Counted from the stretch's first letter, positions 1-10,002 are shown. The stretch is 64,000 nt of DNA from CBDFKJ01 sp965248805 (GCA_965248805.1 CBDFKJ010000009.1:1984001-2048000); one strand, 5' to 3'. Notes: generated by a model not told the origin, from the letters alone. A program made the numbers and translations.

Positions 1-693
1 GGCGCGGTTGATGTTGGCCTTTTCGAGATTGGCACCGGAGATATCGGCGCCGTTCAGGATCGCACCGTGTAGTTTCGCACCCGCCAGGTTGGCGCCTGCC
101 AGGTTGGCGCCGGTGAGATCGGTGCGTTTCAGGTCGGCGCCCTGCAGGTCGCAGCCGGGGCAATTTCGCGCTCGCTCAACGAGCAGCTCCTTTTCCGACG
201 GGCCGGGATCGGCCATCGCCTCGATACGCGCGAGGTCGGATGTAAAGTCGCTCAGCAGCATCTCGTACCGCGTTGTGGCCTCGAATTGACCGGTGGTGGG
301 CAGGTGCGTCAGCGGGTTGATCCCGTGCTGACCGGGTTTGCGATAGTTGTGGGCTTCAATTGTGATCGTGGCGGACGGATCAGACACGGGCTTTTCGCAG
401 ACGCGCTTTTCATAGCGGCTGAGAAAATCCACCTCGCCCTCCAAACGCGGCAGGTCGCGGCAGGTCCAGCCGTCGCCGTATCTGCCGATCATGAAGCCGG
501 CAAGGTCGGCGCCCCTCTCACGGAACTCGATGGACGCGCGCGGATCGGTATGCATGCGGATCCCGACCAGGAACCCGTCCGCATCGAACAGGCCCGAAGC
601 GATGACCGGAATCTCGTAGGCAGACGTGTATTGATACAGGGCCGTCTGCACGTCGAGGCTGTGGGCCCTGGCCCAAATACTCCAACTCGTCAT
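1..693 (-). CDS. Pentapeptide-repeat protein, 3' end beyond window edge
   Basis: Read leftward from an ATG at 691-693, the frame is open to base 1, so the C terminus lies outside the window. The first ~150 residues are a unique domain that I do not recognise, containing several Cys (e.g. GWTCRDL). From about base 150 downward the protein becomes tandem A(D/N)LxG repeats (CDLQG, ADLKR, TDLTG, ANLAG, ANLAG, AKLHG), the signature of a right-handed pentapeptide-repeat beta helix. Such proteins act as structural scaffolds or protein-binding surfaces; no specific role can be assigned. It is transcribed away from its neighbour at 929-1867 with a ~235-base gap. Start choice is the first ATG of the open frame and is moderately sure. 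Confidence 0.75.
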   Translation of the reverse strand, partial: MTSWSIWARAHSLDVQTALYQYTSAYEIPVIASGLFDADGFLVGIRMHTDPRASIEFRERGADLAGFMIGRYGDGWTCRDLPRLEGEVDFLSRYEKRVCEKPVSDPSATITIEAHNYRKPGQHGINPLTHLPTTGQFEATTRYEMLLSDFTSDLARIEAMADPGPSEKELLVERARNCPGCDLQGADLKRTDLTGANLAGANLAGAKLHGAILNGADISGANLEKANINRA

Positions 694-928
694 CGTACTG
701 AAAACACACGTGACTGCGTGTCTTTCGCGACCACCGGCGACCGCAGGGCAGACAACCGCCGCAGTGTTCCGAGGCGAGCATGTTTCAATGACTCGGGCGA
801 AGTGCACCTCCACAACCGCGAATGGTGAGGATGGAGCGGTATTATGTCAACGGCAATCGAGTGTTGCGCGAACTCTTACCGGCTCCAAGTACACTGCCCG
901 CGTCTCGGGTGAATATGCGTTCGCAACG

Positions 929-1867
929 TCAGCGCATGTCCGCGTGGATTTGCGGCACCGGGTCATAGGCATCGATACCGTCGACCGCCGCGCGCAGCGC
1001 CCGCTGCTGCTCACCGCTCAGCGGTACCAGAGGCGGCAGTATGTGGCGCCATCTGGAATCGCCGCTCCCTGTCAGGTACTTAAGCGCAGCGATTGCGGGG
1101 AAGCCTTCGAGCGCGCGCCGCGCCGCCGTCAGATGTCGCTGCAGATCGTCCGCGGGCTCGTTGCCTTGCCAGGCGCGGTACACGGCATGCGCCATCAACG
1201 CAGTGACGTTTGCGGTCGCCGAGATGCAGCCCGGACCCCCGGCACGCAAATTATCGAGAAGGAGCCGCTCGGTGCCGGCAAAGCTGGCAAGGTGCGGAAA
1301 CTCACGCAGCAGCATCGCGGTGTGATCCCAATCGCCGGAGCTATCCTTCACACCGACAACGGTGCCTGGATAGGCATCGAGAAGACGGGCGATGACCGCA
1401 ACCGGAATCGGTACCGCCGACATTTGCGGGAAGTGGTAGAGATAGATCCGCAAGCGGGCCGAGCCGACGCGCTCGATCACCTCGGCGAAGGCGCGAAATA
1501 CGCCGTCGTCGCTCGGGTTCTTGTAGTAGAACGGCGGCAACATCAGAACGTTGTCGCACCCGGCCGCAAGCGCCGCCCGGGTCAGCGTCAGCGTATCAGT
1601 CAGCGCGCAACACCCGGTGCCGATTACCAGCCGATCGCCCGGCAGACCGGCGCAGGCCGCCTCGATCACACCTAGACGCTGCTCGATCGACAGGGTGTTG
1701 GCCTCGCCGGTGGTGCCGAGCACGGCGAGCCCATCGCACCCATGGGCCAGCAGCGTCTTGCCGTGCGCGACGAGGCAGTCAAGGTCCGGTTCCAACGCCG
1801 CCGTCAGCGGCGTCAGCGCCGCTGCGAGCACGCCCCTCAGGCTAGTATCATTGTTATCGACCGTCAT
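929..1867 (-). CDS. Dihydrodipicolinate synthase / N-acetylneuraminate lyase family aldolase
   Basis: 312 residues, the normal length for class I aldolases of the DapA family. Visible family marks: N-terminal GTTGE phosphate/pyruvate-binding loop, YLYHFP with the catalytic Tyr, and VVGVKDSSG with the Schiff-base lysine. The family condenses or cleaves pyruvate-type keto acids. Substrate cannot be told: it could be a housekeeping dapA, but the divergent C terminus and the absence of lysine-pathway neighbours fit one of the many catabolic paralogues better, so no symbol is given. Starts at ATG 1867; divergent from gyrA, with a ~220-base intergenic region between them. Confidence 0.8.
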   Translation of the reverse strand: MTVDNNDTSLRGVLAAALTPLTAALEPDLDCLVAHGKTLLAHGCDGLAVLGTTGEANTLSIEQRLGVIEAACAGLPGDRLVIGTGCCALTDTLTLTRAALAAGCDNVLMLPPFYYKNPSDDGVFRAFAEVIERVGSARLRIYLYHFPQMSAVPIPVAVIARLLDAYPGTVVGVKDSSGDWDHTAMLLREFPHLASFAGTERLLLDNLRAGGPGCISATANVTALMAHAVYRAWQGNEPADDLQRHLTAARRALEGFPAIAALKYLTGSGDSRWRHILPPLVPLSGEQQRALRAAVDGIDAYDPVPQIHADMR

Positions 1868-2087
1868 GCTGCGCCGCTGTCTACCTCATCCGCGTCGCTT
1901 TGCCGAGCGCGATGCTCGACGACCTCACTTTTGCGTCACCGGATTGCCGACCGTGTGGCGTTCCAGGCCGTGAGGGCGGCTGGACGCGCTACGCCCCGGG
2001 CGTTGAGGGGCGGCCGGGAATAGGCTAAAGTTGCGCCCTTATTTCACCCACAAGCCGATGTCGACTGCCCACGAGGGTCCCTAGCGC

Positions 2088-4790
2088 GTGACTAACCCGC
2101 CCCCCGCGCCGCCCGCTTTCGACATCACGCCGGTGACGATCGAGGAGGAGATGAGACGCTCCTATCTCGATTACGCCATGAGCGTGATCGTCTCGCGCGC
2201 TCTGCCCGATGTACGCGACGGTTTGAAGCCCGTGCACCGGCGCATCCTCTACTCCATGCAGGAAGGCGGTTACACGGCCGATCGCCCGTATCGCAAGTCT
2301 GCGCGCATCATCGGCGAGGTGATGGGCAAGTATCACCCGCACGGCGAATCCGCGATCTACGACGCGATGGTGCGCATGGCGCAGGAATTCTCCATGCGGC
2401 TCGTGCTGATCGACGGGCAGGGCAATTTCGGTTCCATGGACGGCGATCCGGCGGCGGCGACACGCTACACCGAGGCCCGCCTGGGGCGTCCGGCGCATGA
2501 ACTGCTCGCCGACATCGAGAAGGAAACTGTCGAATTCCAGCCCAACTACGATGGCTCGGAGAGCGAACCGACGGTCCTGCCGACCAAGATCCCAAACCTG
2601 CTCGTCAACGGCGCCGGCGGCATCGCCGTCGGTATGGCAACCAACATCCCGACCCATAATCTGGGCGAGGTGATCGACGCCTGCTGCGCGGTCATCGACG
2701 ATTCCGATATCTCCATCGATGCCTTGATCGAGACCCATATACCGGGGCCGGACTTCCCGACCGGCGGCATCATCATGGGCTCGGCCGGTATCCGCGCCGC
2801 CTATCACATGGGCCGCGGCTCCCTGTCGGTGCGCGGACGGTCCGCGATCGAGGACATCCGCGACAGTCGCAAGGCGATCGTCGTTAGCGAAATACCCTAC
2901 CAGGTCAACAAGGCGCGAATGATCGAGCGAATCGCAGAGGTCGTGAACGCCAAGGTCATCGAGGGCGTGTCGGATTTGCGCGATGAGTCCGATCGGCACG
3001 GTGTCCGGGTCGTTGTCGAGCTCAAGCGCGACGCCGTGCCGGAAGTCGTGCTCAACCAGTTGTACCGGCACACGCCGCTGCAAACGACGTTCGGCGTCAA
3101 CATGCTGGCGCTCGATGCCGGCCGGCCCGAGCTGCTCAATATCAAACGGATCCTGGAAGCCTTCATCGCCTTTCGCGAGGAGGTCATTACCCGGCGCACC
3201 AATCACGATCTGCGCAAAGCACGGGAACGGGCGCACACGCTCGTCGGCCTGGCGGTGGCCGTTGCCAACATCGATGCCGTCATCAAGTTGATCCGCAACG
3301 CCAGGGACCCGGCCGAGGCGCGCGCCGGGTTGATGGCAACGCCGTGGCCGGCGGGTAGCGTTGCGCCGCTGATCGCGTTGATCGATGAGCCGGGGGCCGG
3401 CGTCGGCGCGGACGCCAACTACCGACTATCCGAGGCGCAGGCGCGCGCGATCCTGGATCTACGACTGCACCGCCTGACCGGGCTCGAGCGCGAGAAAATC
3501 GCGGCCGAGCTGGAGCAGATCGTCGCCCAGATTCGCGACTATCTCGACATCCTGTCCAGCCACGAACGCCTCTACGGCATCCTGCGCACCGAACTGCTGG
3601 ACATAAAGAAACGGTTCGCCGATCCGCGGCGCACGACGCTTGAGCCGGTCGAGTTCGAGCAGGACATCGAGGACCTGATCCCGCGCGAGGACATGGTCGT
3701 CACCGTTACGCTCGGCGGCTACATAAAGCGTGTCCCGTTGTCCACCTATCGGGCGCAGCGCCGCGGCGGCAAGGGCCGCGCCGGGATGGCCACGCGCGAG
3801 GAGGACTTTGTCAGTCGCGTGTATGTCGTGAATACGCACACGCCGGTTCTGTTCTTCTCCTCGCGCGGCATGGTCTACAAGCTGAAGGTCTACCGGTTGC
3901 CGCTAGGCAAGCCGCAGGCGCGCGGCAAGGCCATGGTCAACCTGTTGCCGCTGACCGAGGACGAGACGATCACCACGCTGATGCCGCTGCCGGAGGATGA
4001 GGGCACTTGGTCGGAGTTGAACCTGATGTTCGCCACCGCCAGCGGAAACGTCCGCCGCAACCGGCTGTCCGATTTCATCAATGTGCAGAGCAATGGCAAG
4101 ATCGCCATGAAGCTCGATGCCGGCGACACGCTGATCGGCGTGCGGACATGTACCGACGACGACGATGCCTTGTTGGCGACCCGTGACGGAAGGTGCATTC
4201 GGTTTGCGGCCACCGACGTGCGCCTGTTCACCGGCCGCGCCTCGACCGGCGTGCGTGGCATTCGACTGATCGACGATGTCGTGATCTCCATGTCGGTGTT
4301 GGGACATGTTCTCTTCGACGCGGAGGAGCGTGACGCCTATCTGCGGCGCAGGCGGGCCGAGCGCGCCGAGGATGTCTCGGAACCTGCGGGCGATGCCATC
4401 GATGACGAGCGTTACGCCGCCATGCGTGCGGACGAGCAGTTCGTCCTGACCGTAGCGGCCCACGGATTCGGCAAACGGACTTCGGCTTATGAGTACCGGG
4501 TCACCGGCCGTGGCGGTCAGGGCATCACCAATATCGATCTGGGCAAGGAGCCCGACAACACGGTCGTCGCATCGCTGGTGATCTCCGAAGCCGACCAGAT
4601 CATGCTGGTCACAAATGCCGGTCAATTAATTCGCACCCGCGTCGATGAGATCCGCATCGCCGGCCGCAGCACGCGCGGCGTGACCCTGTTCCGGGTCGGT
4701 GCCGACGAGCGCGTCGTGTCGGTGACGCGTCTGAGCGATGAGGCGGACCAGAACGGCGACGCTCCAATGGATGGTCCATCGCAATCATGA
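2088..4790 (+). CDS. gyrA: DNA gyrase subunit A
   Basis: 900 residues, full length. The breakage-reunion domain carries the catalytic tyrosine in AAATRYTEA (Y127). The quinolone-determining stretch reads HPHGESAIYDAM, so the Ser and Asp equivalent to E. coli S83 and D87 are present (predicted sensitive type), with Glu in place of the Asp at position 82. The C-terminal DNA-wrapping domain contains the GyrA box QRRGGKGRAG, which separates GyrA from ParC. With GyrB it forms the A2B2 enzyme that introduces negative supercoils using ATP. The start is GTG at 2088. The stop overlaps the coaD start by 4 bases (ATGA), so the two are translationally coupled. Confidence 0.97.
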   Translation: MTNPPPAPPAFDITPVTIEEEMRRSYLDYAMSVIVSRALPDVRDGLKPVHRRILYSMQEGGYTADRPYRKSARIIGEVMGKYHPHGESAIYDAMVRMAQEFSMRLVLIDGQGNFGSMDGDPAAATRYTEARLGRPAHELLADIEKETVEFQPNYDGSESEPTVLPTKIPNLLVNGAGGIAVGMATNIPTHNLGEVIDACCAVIDDSDISIDALIETHIPGPDFPTGGIIMGSAGIRAAYHMGRGSLSVRGRSAIEDIRDSRKAIVVSEIPYQVNKARMIERIAEVVNAKVIEGVSDLRDESDRHGVRVVVELKRDAVPEVVLNQLYRHTPLQTTFGVNMLALDAGRPELLNIKRILEAFIAFREEVITRRTNHDLRKARERAHTLVGLAVAVANIDAVIKLIRNARDPAEARAGLMATPWPAGSVAPLIALIDEPGAGVGADANYRLSEAQARAILDLRLHRLTGLEREKIAAELEQIVAQIRDYLDILSSHERLYGILRTELLDIKKRFADPRRTTLEPVEFEQDIEDLIPREDMVVTVTLGGYIKRVPLSTYRAQRRGGKGRAGMATREEDFVSRVYVVNTHTPVLFFSSRGMVYKLKVYRLPLGKPQARGKAMVNLLPLTEDETITTLMPLPEDEGTWSELNLMFATASGNVRRNRLSDFINVQSNGKIAMKLDAGDTLIGVRTCTDDDDALLATRDGRCIRFAATDVRLFTGRASTGVRGIRLIDDVVISMSVLGHVLFDAEERDAYLRRRRAERAEDVSEPAGDAIDDERYAAMRADEQFVLTVAAHGFGKRTSAYEYRVTGRGGQGITNIDLGKEPDNTVVASLVISEADQIMLVTNAGQLIRTRVDEIRIAGRSTRGVTLFRVGADERVVSVTRLSDEADQNGDAPMDGPSQS

Positions 4791-5320
4791 CCGACCCGCC
4801 GCGCATCGGCGTGTATCCCGGAACCTTCGATCCGATCACCAATGGCCATCTGGACATCATCGTCCGCGCCATGAAGGTCGTTGACCGGCTGGTTGTGGCG
4901 GTGGCGGAAAACGCCGGCAAGAGGCCGCTGTTCGATGCCGCGGAACGGGTGGCCTTGGTCGTTGGCGAGGTCGAGACGCTCGAGCCGGAAGAGCTGCGCG
5001 AGCGGATTGAAGTCAAACCGTTCGCCAACTTGCTGATGGATTTCGCCGCCAACTCGGGCGCTCAGTGCATCGTACGCGGGTTGCGCGCCGTATCCGATTT
5101 CGAGTTCGAGTTTCAAATGGCTGCGATGAACGCACGGCTGAACCCGAATATCGAAACCGTCTTTCTGATGGCGGCGGAGCGCCAGCAGTTCATTTCCTCG
5201 CGCTTCGTCAAAGAGATCGCGCAACTCGGCGGCGACGTATCCAGTTTCGTGTCGCCGCGTGCGGCCGCCGCGATTACCGAACGCTACCGCACCGCTGCCG
5301 GCGGTGCGCATACCGGCTAA
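4787..5320 (+). CDS. coaD: Phosphopantetheine adenylyltransferase
   Basis: 177 residues. Catalyses the penultimate step of coenzyme A synthesis, 4'-phosphopantetheine plus ATP to dephospho-CoA. N-terminal nucleotidyltransferase motif YPGTFDPITNGH (T/HxGH) and the C-terminal ISSRFVKE motif are intact. Begins inside the gyrA stop codon (ATGA overlap) and is followed 14 bases later by the exported cyclophilin gene, an arrangement (gyrA-coaD-ppi) common in alphaproteobacteria; probably one operon. Confidence 0.96.
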   Translation: MTDPPRIGVYPGTFDPITNGHLDIIVRAMKVVDRLVVAVAENAGKRPLFDAAERVALVVGEVETLEPEELRERIEVKPFANLLMDFAANSGAQCIVRGLRAVSDFEFEFQMAAMNARLNPNIETVFLMAAERQQFISSRFVKEIAQLGGDVSSFVSPRAAAAITERYRTAAGGAHTG

Positions 5321-5334
5321 AGAAGGGATCCCCG

Positions 5335-5898
5335 ATGCATCAAATTCGCCGACTCACACTTCGCGCCGTGGCGGTGGTCATTGGCGTCGTATTACCCACT
5401 ATCGTCACTGCACAGGATGTTGACATGGAGAACACGCTCTATCTGGAACTTAAAACGGGCCGCGTCGTGATCACGCTGCGTCCGGATCTGGCGGCCAACC
5501 ACGTCGCTCGCATCAAGGAACTCACGCGCGAAGGCTTCTACGACGGCGTCGTTTTCCATCGCGTTATCGACGGCTTCATGGCGCAAACCGGCGATCCGAC
5601 CGGCACCGGTACGGGCGGATCGAAGCTTCCCGACCTGGCGGCCGAGTTCAGCAATGAACCGCATGTGCGTGGCACCGTATCGATGGCCCGCGCCAACAGT
5701 CCGGACAGCGCCAATAGCCAGTTTTTTATTGTATTCGCCGAGGCGCCTTGGCTGAACGGCCAGTACACGGCATGGGGTCAGGTCACCGAAGGCATGGAAC
5801 ATGTCGATCAGATCAAGAAAGGTGACAGCAGCCGCAACGGAACCGTCACCGATCCGGATCAGATCGTGAGCATGATCGTCGCTGCAGATGCACCCTAG
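5335..5898 (+). CDS. Exported cyclophilin-type peptidylprolyl isomerase
   Basis: 187 residues. An N-terminal signal peptide (residues 1-26, hydrophobic VAVVIGVVLPTIVTAQ) predicts a periplasmic protein. The cyclophilin core follows, with the active-site pattern FHRVIDGFMAQTGD (catalytic Arg and hydrophobic pocket) and SQFFI. It isomerises X-Pro bonds during folding. Start ATG 5335 is preceded by AGAAGGGA as ribosome-binding site. Third gene of the gyrA-coaD unit. Confidence 0.9.
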   Translation: MHQIRRLTLRAVAVVIGVVLPTIVTAQDVDMENTLYLELKTGRVVITLRPDLAANHVARIKELTREGFYDGVVFHRVIDGFMAQTGDPTGTGTGGSKLPDLAAEFSNEPHVRGTVSMARANSPDSANSQFFIVFAEAPWLNGQYTAWGQVTEGMEHVDQIKKGDSSRNGTVTDPDQIVSMIVAADAP

Positions 5899-6253
5899 CG
5901 GCAACGGCTATCGGACAGCCCCTGTGCTCACCCGCGTGGCGATGACGCTATGCTGGCACGAGTGGGCACAAGTGGCCTGGCCGCCGCGTATTGAGGCGAG
6001 ATAATGTTGCTTCATATCAAAGGCTTGCGCGGTAATCACTTCGGCGCGCGAGCGACCCTGGCTAGCCGGAACCGGATCGCAGATCTCGATATCCGAGCTT
6101 CACGTGGTGTATCTCACGCCGTGACAAACGCCAATTTGATGTAGTTGGCGCAGCGGGTCGCCAGGCACGGTGGCCGGCGCGGTTCACATGCCGAACATCA
6201 CCCCTCACAAAGCGCGTGTAACACCGATGGCGCGTGGTACCATGTCGGCTATC
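5899..6253. other. Gap without a convincing gene
   Basis: 355 bases between the cyclophilin gene and the first IS630 copy. A short frame (ATG 6002 region, about 46 codons) exists but has no recognisable similarity or ribosome-binding site. The segment directly abuts IS630, and no continuation of the CckA fragment on the other side of that IS can be seen here, so the flank may be rearranged. Confidence 0.5.
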
Positions 6254-6255
6254 TA

Positions 6256-7140
6256 GTGGATTGATTCCAACGTTTGGAACCCTCGGTTTCGGGCTGCGAT
6301 GATGTCGTCGGGGTCGGCTTTCGATATGAATGGCTGTGGGTTGGCCGCATTGTATTCGCGGACGAAGCGGTTGATTGCGGCCTGGAGATCGACGACGGAA
6401 TGGAAGACGCCGTGCTTGAGCCGCCGCCGGGTGAGTTTTGCGAAGAAGCCCTCGACGGCATTGAGCCACGAGCAGGAGGTCGGTGTGAAGTGGAAAGTCC
6501 AGCGCGGATGGCGGGCGAGCCAGGCGCGGACCTTGTCCTTGTTGTGCGCCGCGTAGTTGTCGACGATCGCGTGGATGGCCTTGTCCGCCGGCACCGTGCG
6601 CTCGATGCGGTTGAGGAAGCGGATGAACTCCTGATGGCGGTGGCGCTGCATGTTCTGGCCGATCACCGTTCCGTCCAGAACGTTGAGCGCCGCAAACAGC
6701 GTGGTCGTGCCGTGCCGTTTGTAGTCATGGGTCATGGTGCCGGCGCGTCCCTTCTTCATCGGCAGACCGGCGGTCGAGCGCCTGGATCTGTGACTTCTCA
6801 TCGATCGACAACACCACCGCATGGGCCGGCGGGTCGACATACAGGCCGACGATATCGGTGAGTTTCTCGGCGAAGGCAGGGTCGGTCGACAGCTTGAAGT
6901 TGCGCCAGCGGTGCGGGCTGAGACCGTGAGCCTTCCAGATCGCCTGCACCGTCGAGGCGGCAATACCGGCCGCCCTGGCGATCGCGCGCAACGTCCAGTG
7001 GGTCGCCTCAAACGGCGGCGGTTGCTGCGTCAGGCGCACGATCTCGGCGACACGATCGAGCGGGACCGGCGCCTTGCCGGGCGCATACCACAGCAAAATA
7101 CGGAATCCCAATTCGGACTCTTTCGTTCCGATCTCTCCAC
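6256..7140 (-). mobile_element. IS630-family element, internally deleted copy
   Basis: Leftward copy of the same IS630 element found complete at 55538-56678. Inner ends read GTGGATTGAT and the element is bordered by TA at 6254-6255 and 7141-7142, the TA target duplication typical of IS630. It is 885 rather than 1141 bases: about 256 bases covering the transposase N terminus are missing, the junction lying near 7080 where the 5' leader runs straight into the region encoding PGKAPVPLD. The remaining transposase is in two frames (6725-7165 and 6253-7011), with the same frameshift as the 55.5-kb copy. It cannot encode a functional transposase. Confidence 0.85.
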
Positions 7141-7142
7141 TA

Positions 7143-7415
7143 GCTCGATCGCTTCTTCGCCGCAATCGGCCTCGAGCACTTCATATCCCTTGGAGCGCAC
7201 CGCCCGGGCGCCGAAGCTGCGCACCGCGTCCTCGTCTTCAACAAGAAGGATCGTACCGGTGCCCGTGGTGTCGGCGGCGATTTCCGGTTCACGAGGCGCC
7301 GGTTCAACCTGATCGGGGGCGGCCGTTGCGTCTGCGGTTGGGCTGGTCGCCTCCTCGTAACGGGGGAAGAAGATCGTAAACGATGCCCCCTCCCCGGGCA
7401 CGGAGTCGACGAAGA
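7143..7415 (-). pseudogene. cckA: Fragment of a CckA-like hybrid histidine kinase
   Basis: About 90 codons trapped between IS630 (left) and IS5 copy 1 (right). Leftward translation gives the end of a HATPase domain (IFVDSVPGEGASFTIFFPR, G2 box) then a linker and the start of a receiver domain (GTILLVEDEDAVRSFGARA, acidic pocket DED) that stops at the IS630 junction. The order kinase-receiver and the wording FVDS..GEG..F resemble CckA, the alphaproteobacterial cell-cycle phosphorelay kinase. Neither end of the gene is present next to it. If this is the only cckA the genome would be unusual; more likely a duplicated or relocated piece. Family call is moderately firm, symbol tentative. Confidence 0.55.
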
Positions 7416-8708
7416 TGGACGCCTCTATTTACCTCGCCAATTTTGCCTTGTTGTGATTCTCTGCGGCGGTTCGATTCGAGGGGGGTATTGATGAGGCAGA
7501 CTGGCCTGTTCGGCTTACCGGATCATTTGCGCAAGCTTTCGGCGACTGGCGATCCGTTGGAGGTGCTGGCGAAGGTTGTCGATTTCGAGATTTTCCGCGC
7601 ACCGCTTGAGGCGGCGCTGGGCTATTCGGACGGATCGAAAGGCGGCCGCCCGGCCTACGATGCGGTGGCGATGTTCAAGGTTCTGGTCCTGGCCGCGCGG
7701 CACACGGTGAGCGACGAGCGGATGGAGTTTCTGATCCGCGACCGCTTGAGTTGGCTTCGCTTCCTGGGCTTCGATCTCGGAGCGCCGACGCCGGACCGGA
7801 ACACCATCTGGACCTTTCGCGAGCGTCTGGTCCGGGCCGGGGCGATGGATGAGCTGTTTGCCGCCTTCGATGGCGAGCTGCGCCGGTGCGGCTATCTGGC
7901 GATGGGCGGGCAGATCGTCGATGCGACCCTGGTATCGGCGCCCAAGCAGCGCCACCGCGATGACGAGAAGCGGGCGATCAAGGCGGGCAAGAGCGCGTCC
8001 GAGATCTGGCCCGATCAGCCGGCCAAGGCGGCGCAGAAGGACACAGACGCGCGGTGGACGGTGAAGACCGGAAGGCGCAAGAACCCCGCCGGGGCGCAAC
8101 GGCGCGTGCCCGACATCGCGATCCCGGTGTTCGGCTACAAGAATCATGTCGTCATCGATCGGGCCTACGGCTTCATCCGCGGCTCGGCGGTGACCGATGC
8201 CGCCCGCCATGACGGCAAGATGTTGCGTCATCTCGTCACCGGCGACAATCTGGCCGCCGGCGTGTGGGCTGACAGCGCCTATCGCTCGAAGGCGAACGAG
8301 GCGTGGCTGGCGGGCAAGGGTCGGATCTCCCACATCCACCGCAAGAAGCCGCCGGGCCGGGCCATGCCCAAGGCGACCGCCCGGGCCAATGCCCGCAAGT
8401 CAGCGGTCCGTGCACGCGTCGAGCATGTCTTCGCCCAGCAGAAGGATCGCATGAGCCTGTTCGTCCGGACCATCGGGCTCAAGCGGGCCGAGACCAAGAT
8501 AGGCCTCGCCAACCTCGCCTATAATTTCCAGCGTCTGATCTTCCATGAGCGCAGGGCCGCCATGGCATGAGTCCGCCCGTATGACCAAAAAACACCCCGC
8601 TGAGAACGAAACCGCGGACGAATAACGCCGTCAAATCCACCCGCCGCACGGATCGGCCAACAGGACACCCTTATCCGCGCCAAATCGGCCGGTTGTTAGA
8701 GGTCTCCA
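7416..8708 (+). mobile_element. IS5-family element, copy 1
   Basis: 1293-base element with ends TGGACGCCTC (left) and the inverse of TGGAGACCTC (right). It is bordered by GA on both sides (7414-7415, 8709-8710), consistent with a 2-base duplication. One transposase gene inside. Two bases separate it from copy 2 in the same orientation, giving a tandem pair. It differs from copies 2 and 3 by several residues, so it is not the immediate parent of either. Confidence 0.85.
7491..8570 (+). CDS. IS5-family transposase (copy 1)
   Basis: 359 residues from ATG 7491 (MRQTGLFG). DDE catalytic residues lie in IVDATLVSAPK, VWADSAYRS and HVFAQQKDR context (RVEHVFAQ). N-terminal DUF772-type domain (ALGYSDGSKGGRPAYDAVAM). 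Uninterrupted, so potentially active. Catalyses cut-and-paste or copying of the flanking element. Confidence 0.9.
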   Translation: MRQTGLFGLPDHLRKLSATGDPLEVLAKVVDFEIFRAPLEAALGYSDGSKGGRPAYDAVAMFKVLVLAARHTVSDERMEFLIRDRLSWLRFLGFDLGAPTPDRNTIWTFRERLVRAGAMDELFAAFDGELRRCGYLAMGGQIVDATLVSAPKQRHRDDEKRAIKAGKSASEIWPDQPAKAAQKDTDARWTVKTGRRKNPAGAQRRVPDIAIPVFGYKNHVVIDRAYGFIRGSAVTDAARHDGKMLRHLVTGDNLAAGVWADSAYRSKANEAWLAGKGRISHIHRKKPPGRAMPKATARANARKSAVRARVEHVFAQQKDRMSLFVRTIGLKRAETKIGLANLAYNFQRLIFHERRAAMA

Positions 8709-8710
8709 GA

Positions 8711-10002
8711 TGGACGCCTCCATTTACCTCGTGAATTTTGCCTCGTTGTGATTCTCTACGGCGGTTCGGTTTGAGGAGGTATTGATGAGGCAGGCTGGTC
8801 TGTTCGGCTTACCGGATCATCTTCGAAAGCTTTCGGCGACGGGTGATCCGTTGGAGGTGCTGGCAAAGGTCGTCGACTTCGAGATTTTCCGCGCGCCGCT
8901 TGAGGCGGCGCTGGGCTATTCGGACGGATCGAAAGGTGGCCGCCCGGCCTACGATGCGGTGGCGATGCTCAAGGTTCTGATCCTGGCCGCGCGGCACACG
9001 GTGAGTGACGAGCGGATGGAGTTTCTGATCCGCGATCGCTTGAGCTGGCTTCGCTTCCTAGGCTTCGATCTCGGAGCGCCGACGCCGGACCGCAACACCA
9101 TATGGACCTTTCGCGAGCGTCTGGTCCGGGCCGGGGCGATGGATAAGCTGTTTGCCGCCTTCGATGGCGAATTGCGCCGGTGCGGCTATCTGGCGATGGG
9201 CGGGCAGATCGTCGATGCGACGTTGGTATCGGCGCCCAAGCAGCGCCACAGCGATGACGAGAAGCGGGCGATCAAGGCGGGCAAGAGCGCGTCCGAGGTC
9301 TGGCCCGATCAGCCAGCCAAGGCGGCGCAGAAGGACACGGATGCGCGGTGGACGGTGAAGACCGGGCGGCGCAAGAACCCCGCCGGGTTGCAACGGCGCA
9401 TGCCCGACATCGCGATCCCGGTGTTCGGCTACAAGAATCATGTCGTCATCGATCGGGCCTACGGCTTCATCCGCAGCTCGGCTGTGACCGATGCCGCCCG
9501 CCATGACGGCAAGATGTTGCGTCAGCTCGTCACCGGCGACAATCTGGCCGCCGGCGTGTGGGCTGACAGCGCCTATCGCTCGAAGGCCAACGAGGCGTGG
9601 CTGGCCGGCAAGGGTCGGGTCTCCCACATCCACCGCAAGAAGCCGCCGGGCCGGGCCATGCCCAAGGCGACCGCCCAGGCCAATGCCCGCAAGTCAGCGG
9701 TCCGTGCGCATGTGGAGCACGTCTTCGCCCAGCAGAAGGATCGCATGGGCCTTTTCATCCGTACCATCGGGCTCAAGCGGGCGGAGGCCAAGATCGGCCT
9801 CGCCAACCTGGCTTACAATTTCCAGCGTCTGATCTTCCATGAGCGCAGGGCCGCCATGGTATGAGTCCGCCTGAATAGCGCCAAAACCCTCCGCCGAGAA
9901 CGAAACGGCGGATGGTTGCGGACGTCAACACCGCCGATCTCAGCGAAAGTCAGACAGCACACCAAAATCTTCGTCAAATCCCCCGGTTGTTGGAGGTCTC
10001 CA
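8711..10002 (+). mobile_element. IS5-family element, copy 2
   Basis: 1292 bases, same ends as copy 1 and the same length as copy 3 at 39402-40693 (opposite orientation). Its right end cuts an IS630 copy whose 5' remnant continues at 10003. Its left neighbour is copy 1, two bases away. Confidence 0.88.
8785..9864 (+). CDS. IS5-family transposase (copy 2)
   Basis: 359 residues from ATG 8785. Intact DDE transposase, two residues different from copy 3 (E/K in VVDFEIF, L/S in NPAGLQ). A GGAGG ribosome-binding site sits just upstream (GAGGAGGTATTGATG). Confidence 0.92.
   Translation: MRQAGLFGLPDHLRKLSATGDPLEVLAKVVDFEIFRAPLEAALGYSDGSKGGRPAYDAVAMLKVLILAARHTVSDERMEFLIRDRLSWLRFLGFDLGAPTPDRNTIWTFRERLVRAGAMDKLFAAFDGELRRCGYLAMGGQIVDATLVSAPKQRHSDDEKRAIKAGKSASEVWPDQPAKAAQKDTDARWTVKTGRRKNPAGLQRRMPDIAIPVFGYKNHVVIDRAYGFIRSSAVTDAARHDGKMLRQLVTGDNLAAGVWADSAYRSKANEAWLAGKGRVSHIHRKKPPGRAMPKATAQANARKSAVRAHVEHVFAQQKDRMGLFIRTIGLKRAEAKIGLANLAYNFQRLIFHERRAAMV

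Noticed and set aside
8..289. Rightward frame at the left edge
   Set aside because: Antisense to the pentapeptide repeats; its own repeats (RLAPARLAPVR) merely mirror them.
2025..3236. Long leftward frame (403 codons) opposite gyrA
   Set aside because: It is antisense to the confidently identified gyrA and has the His/Asp-rich composition typical of shadow frames in GC-rich DNA.
7416..10002. Composite transposon formed by two IS5 copies
   Set aside because: Only two bases lie between them, so no cargo; they are a tandem insertion.
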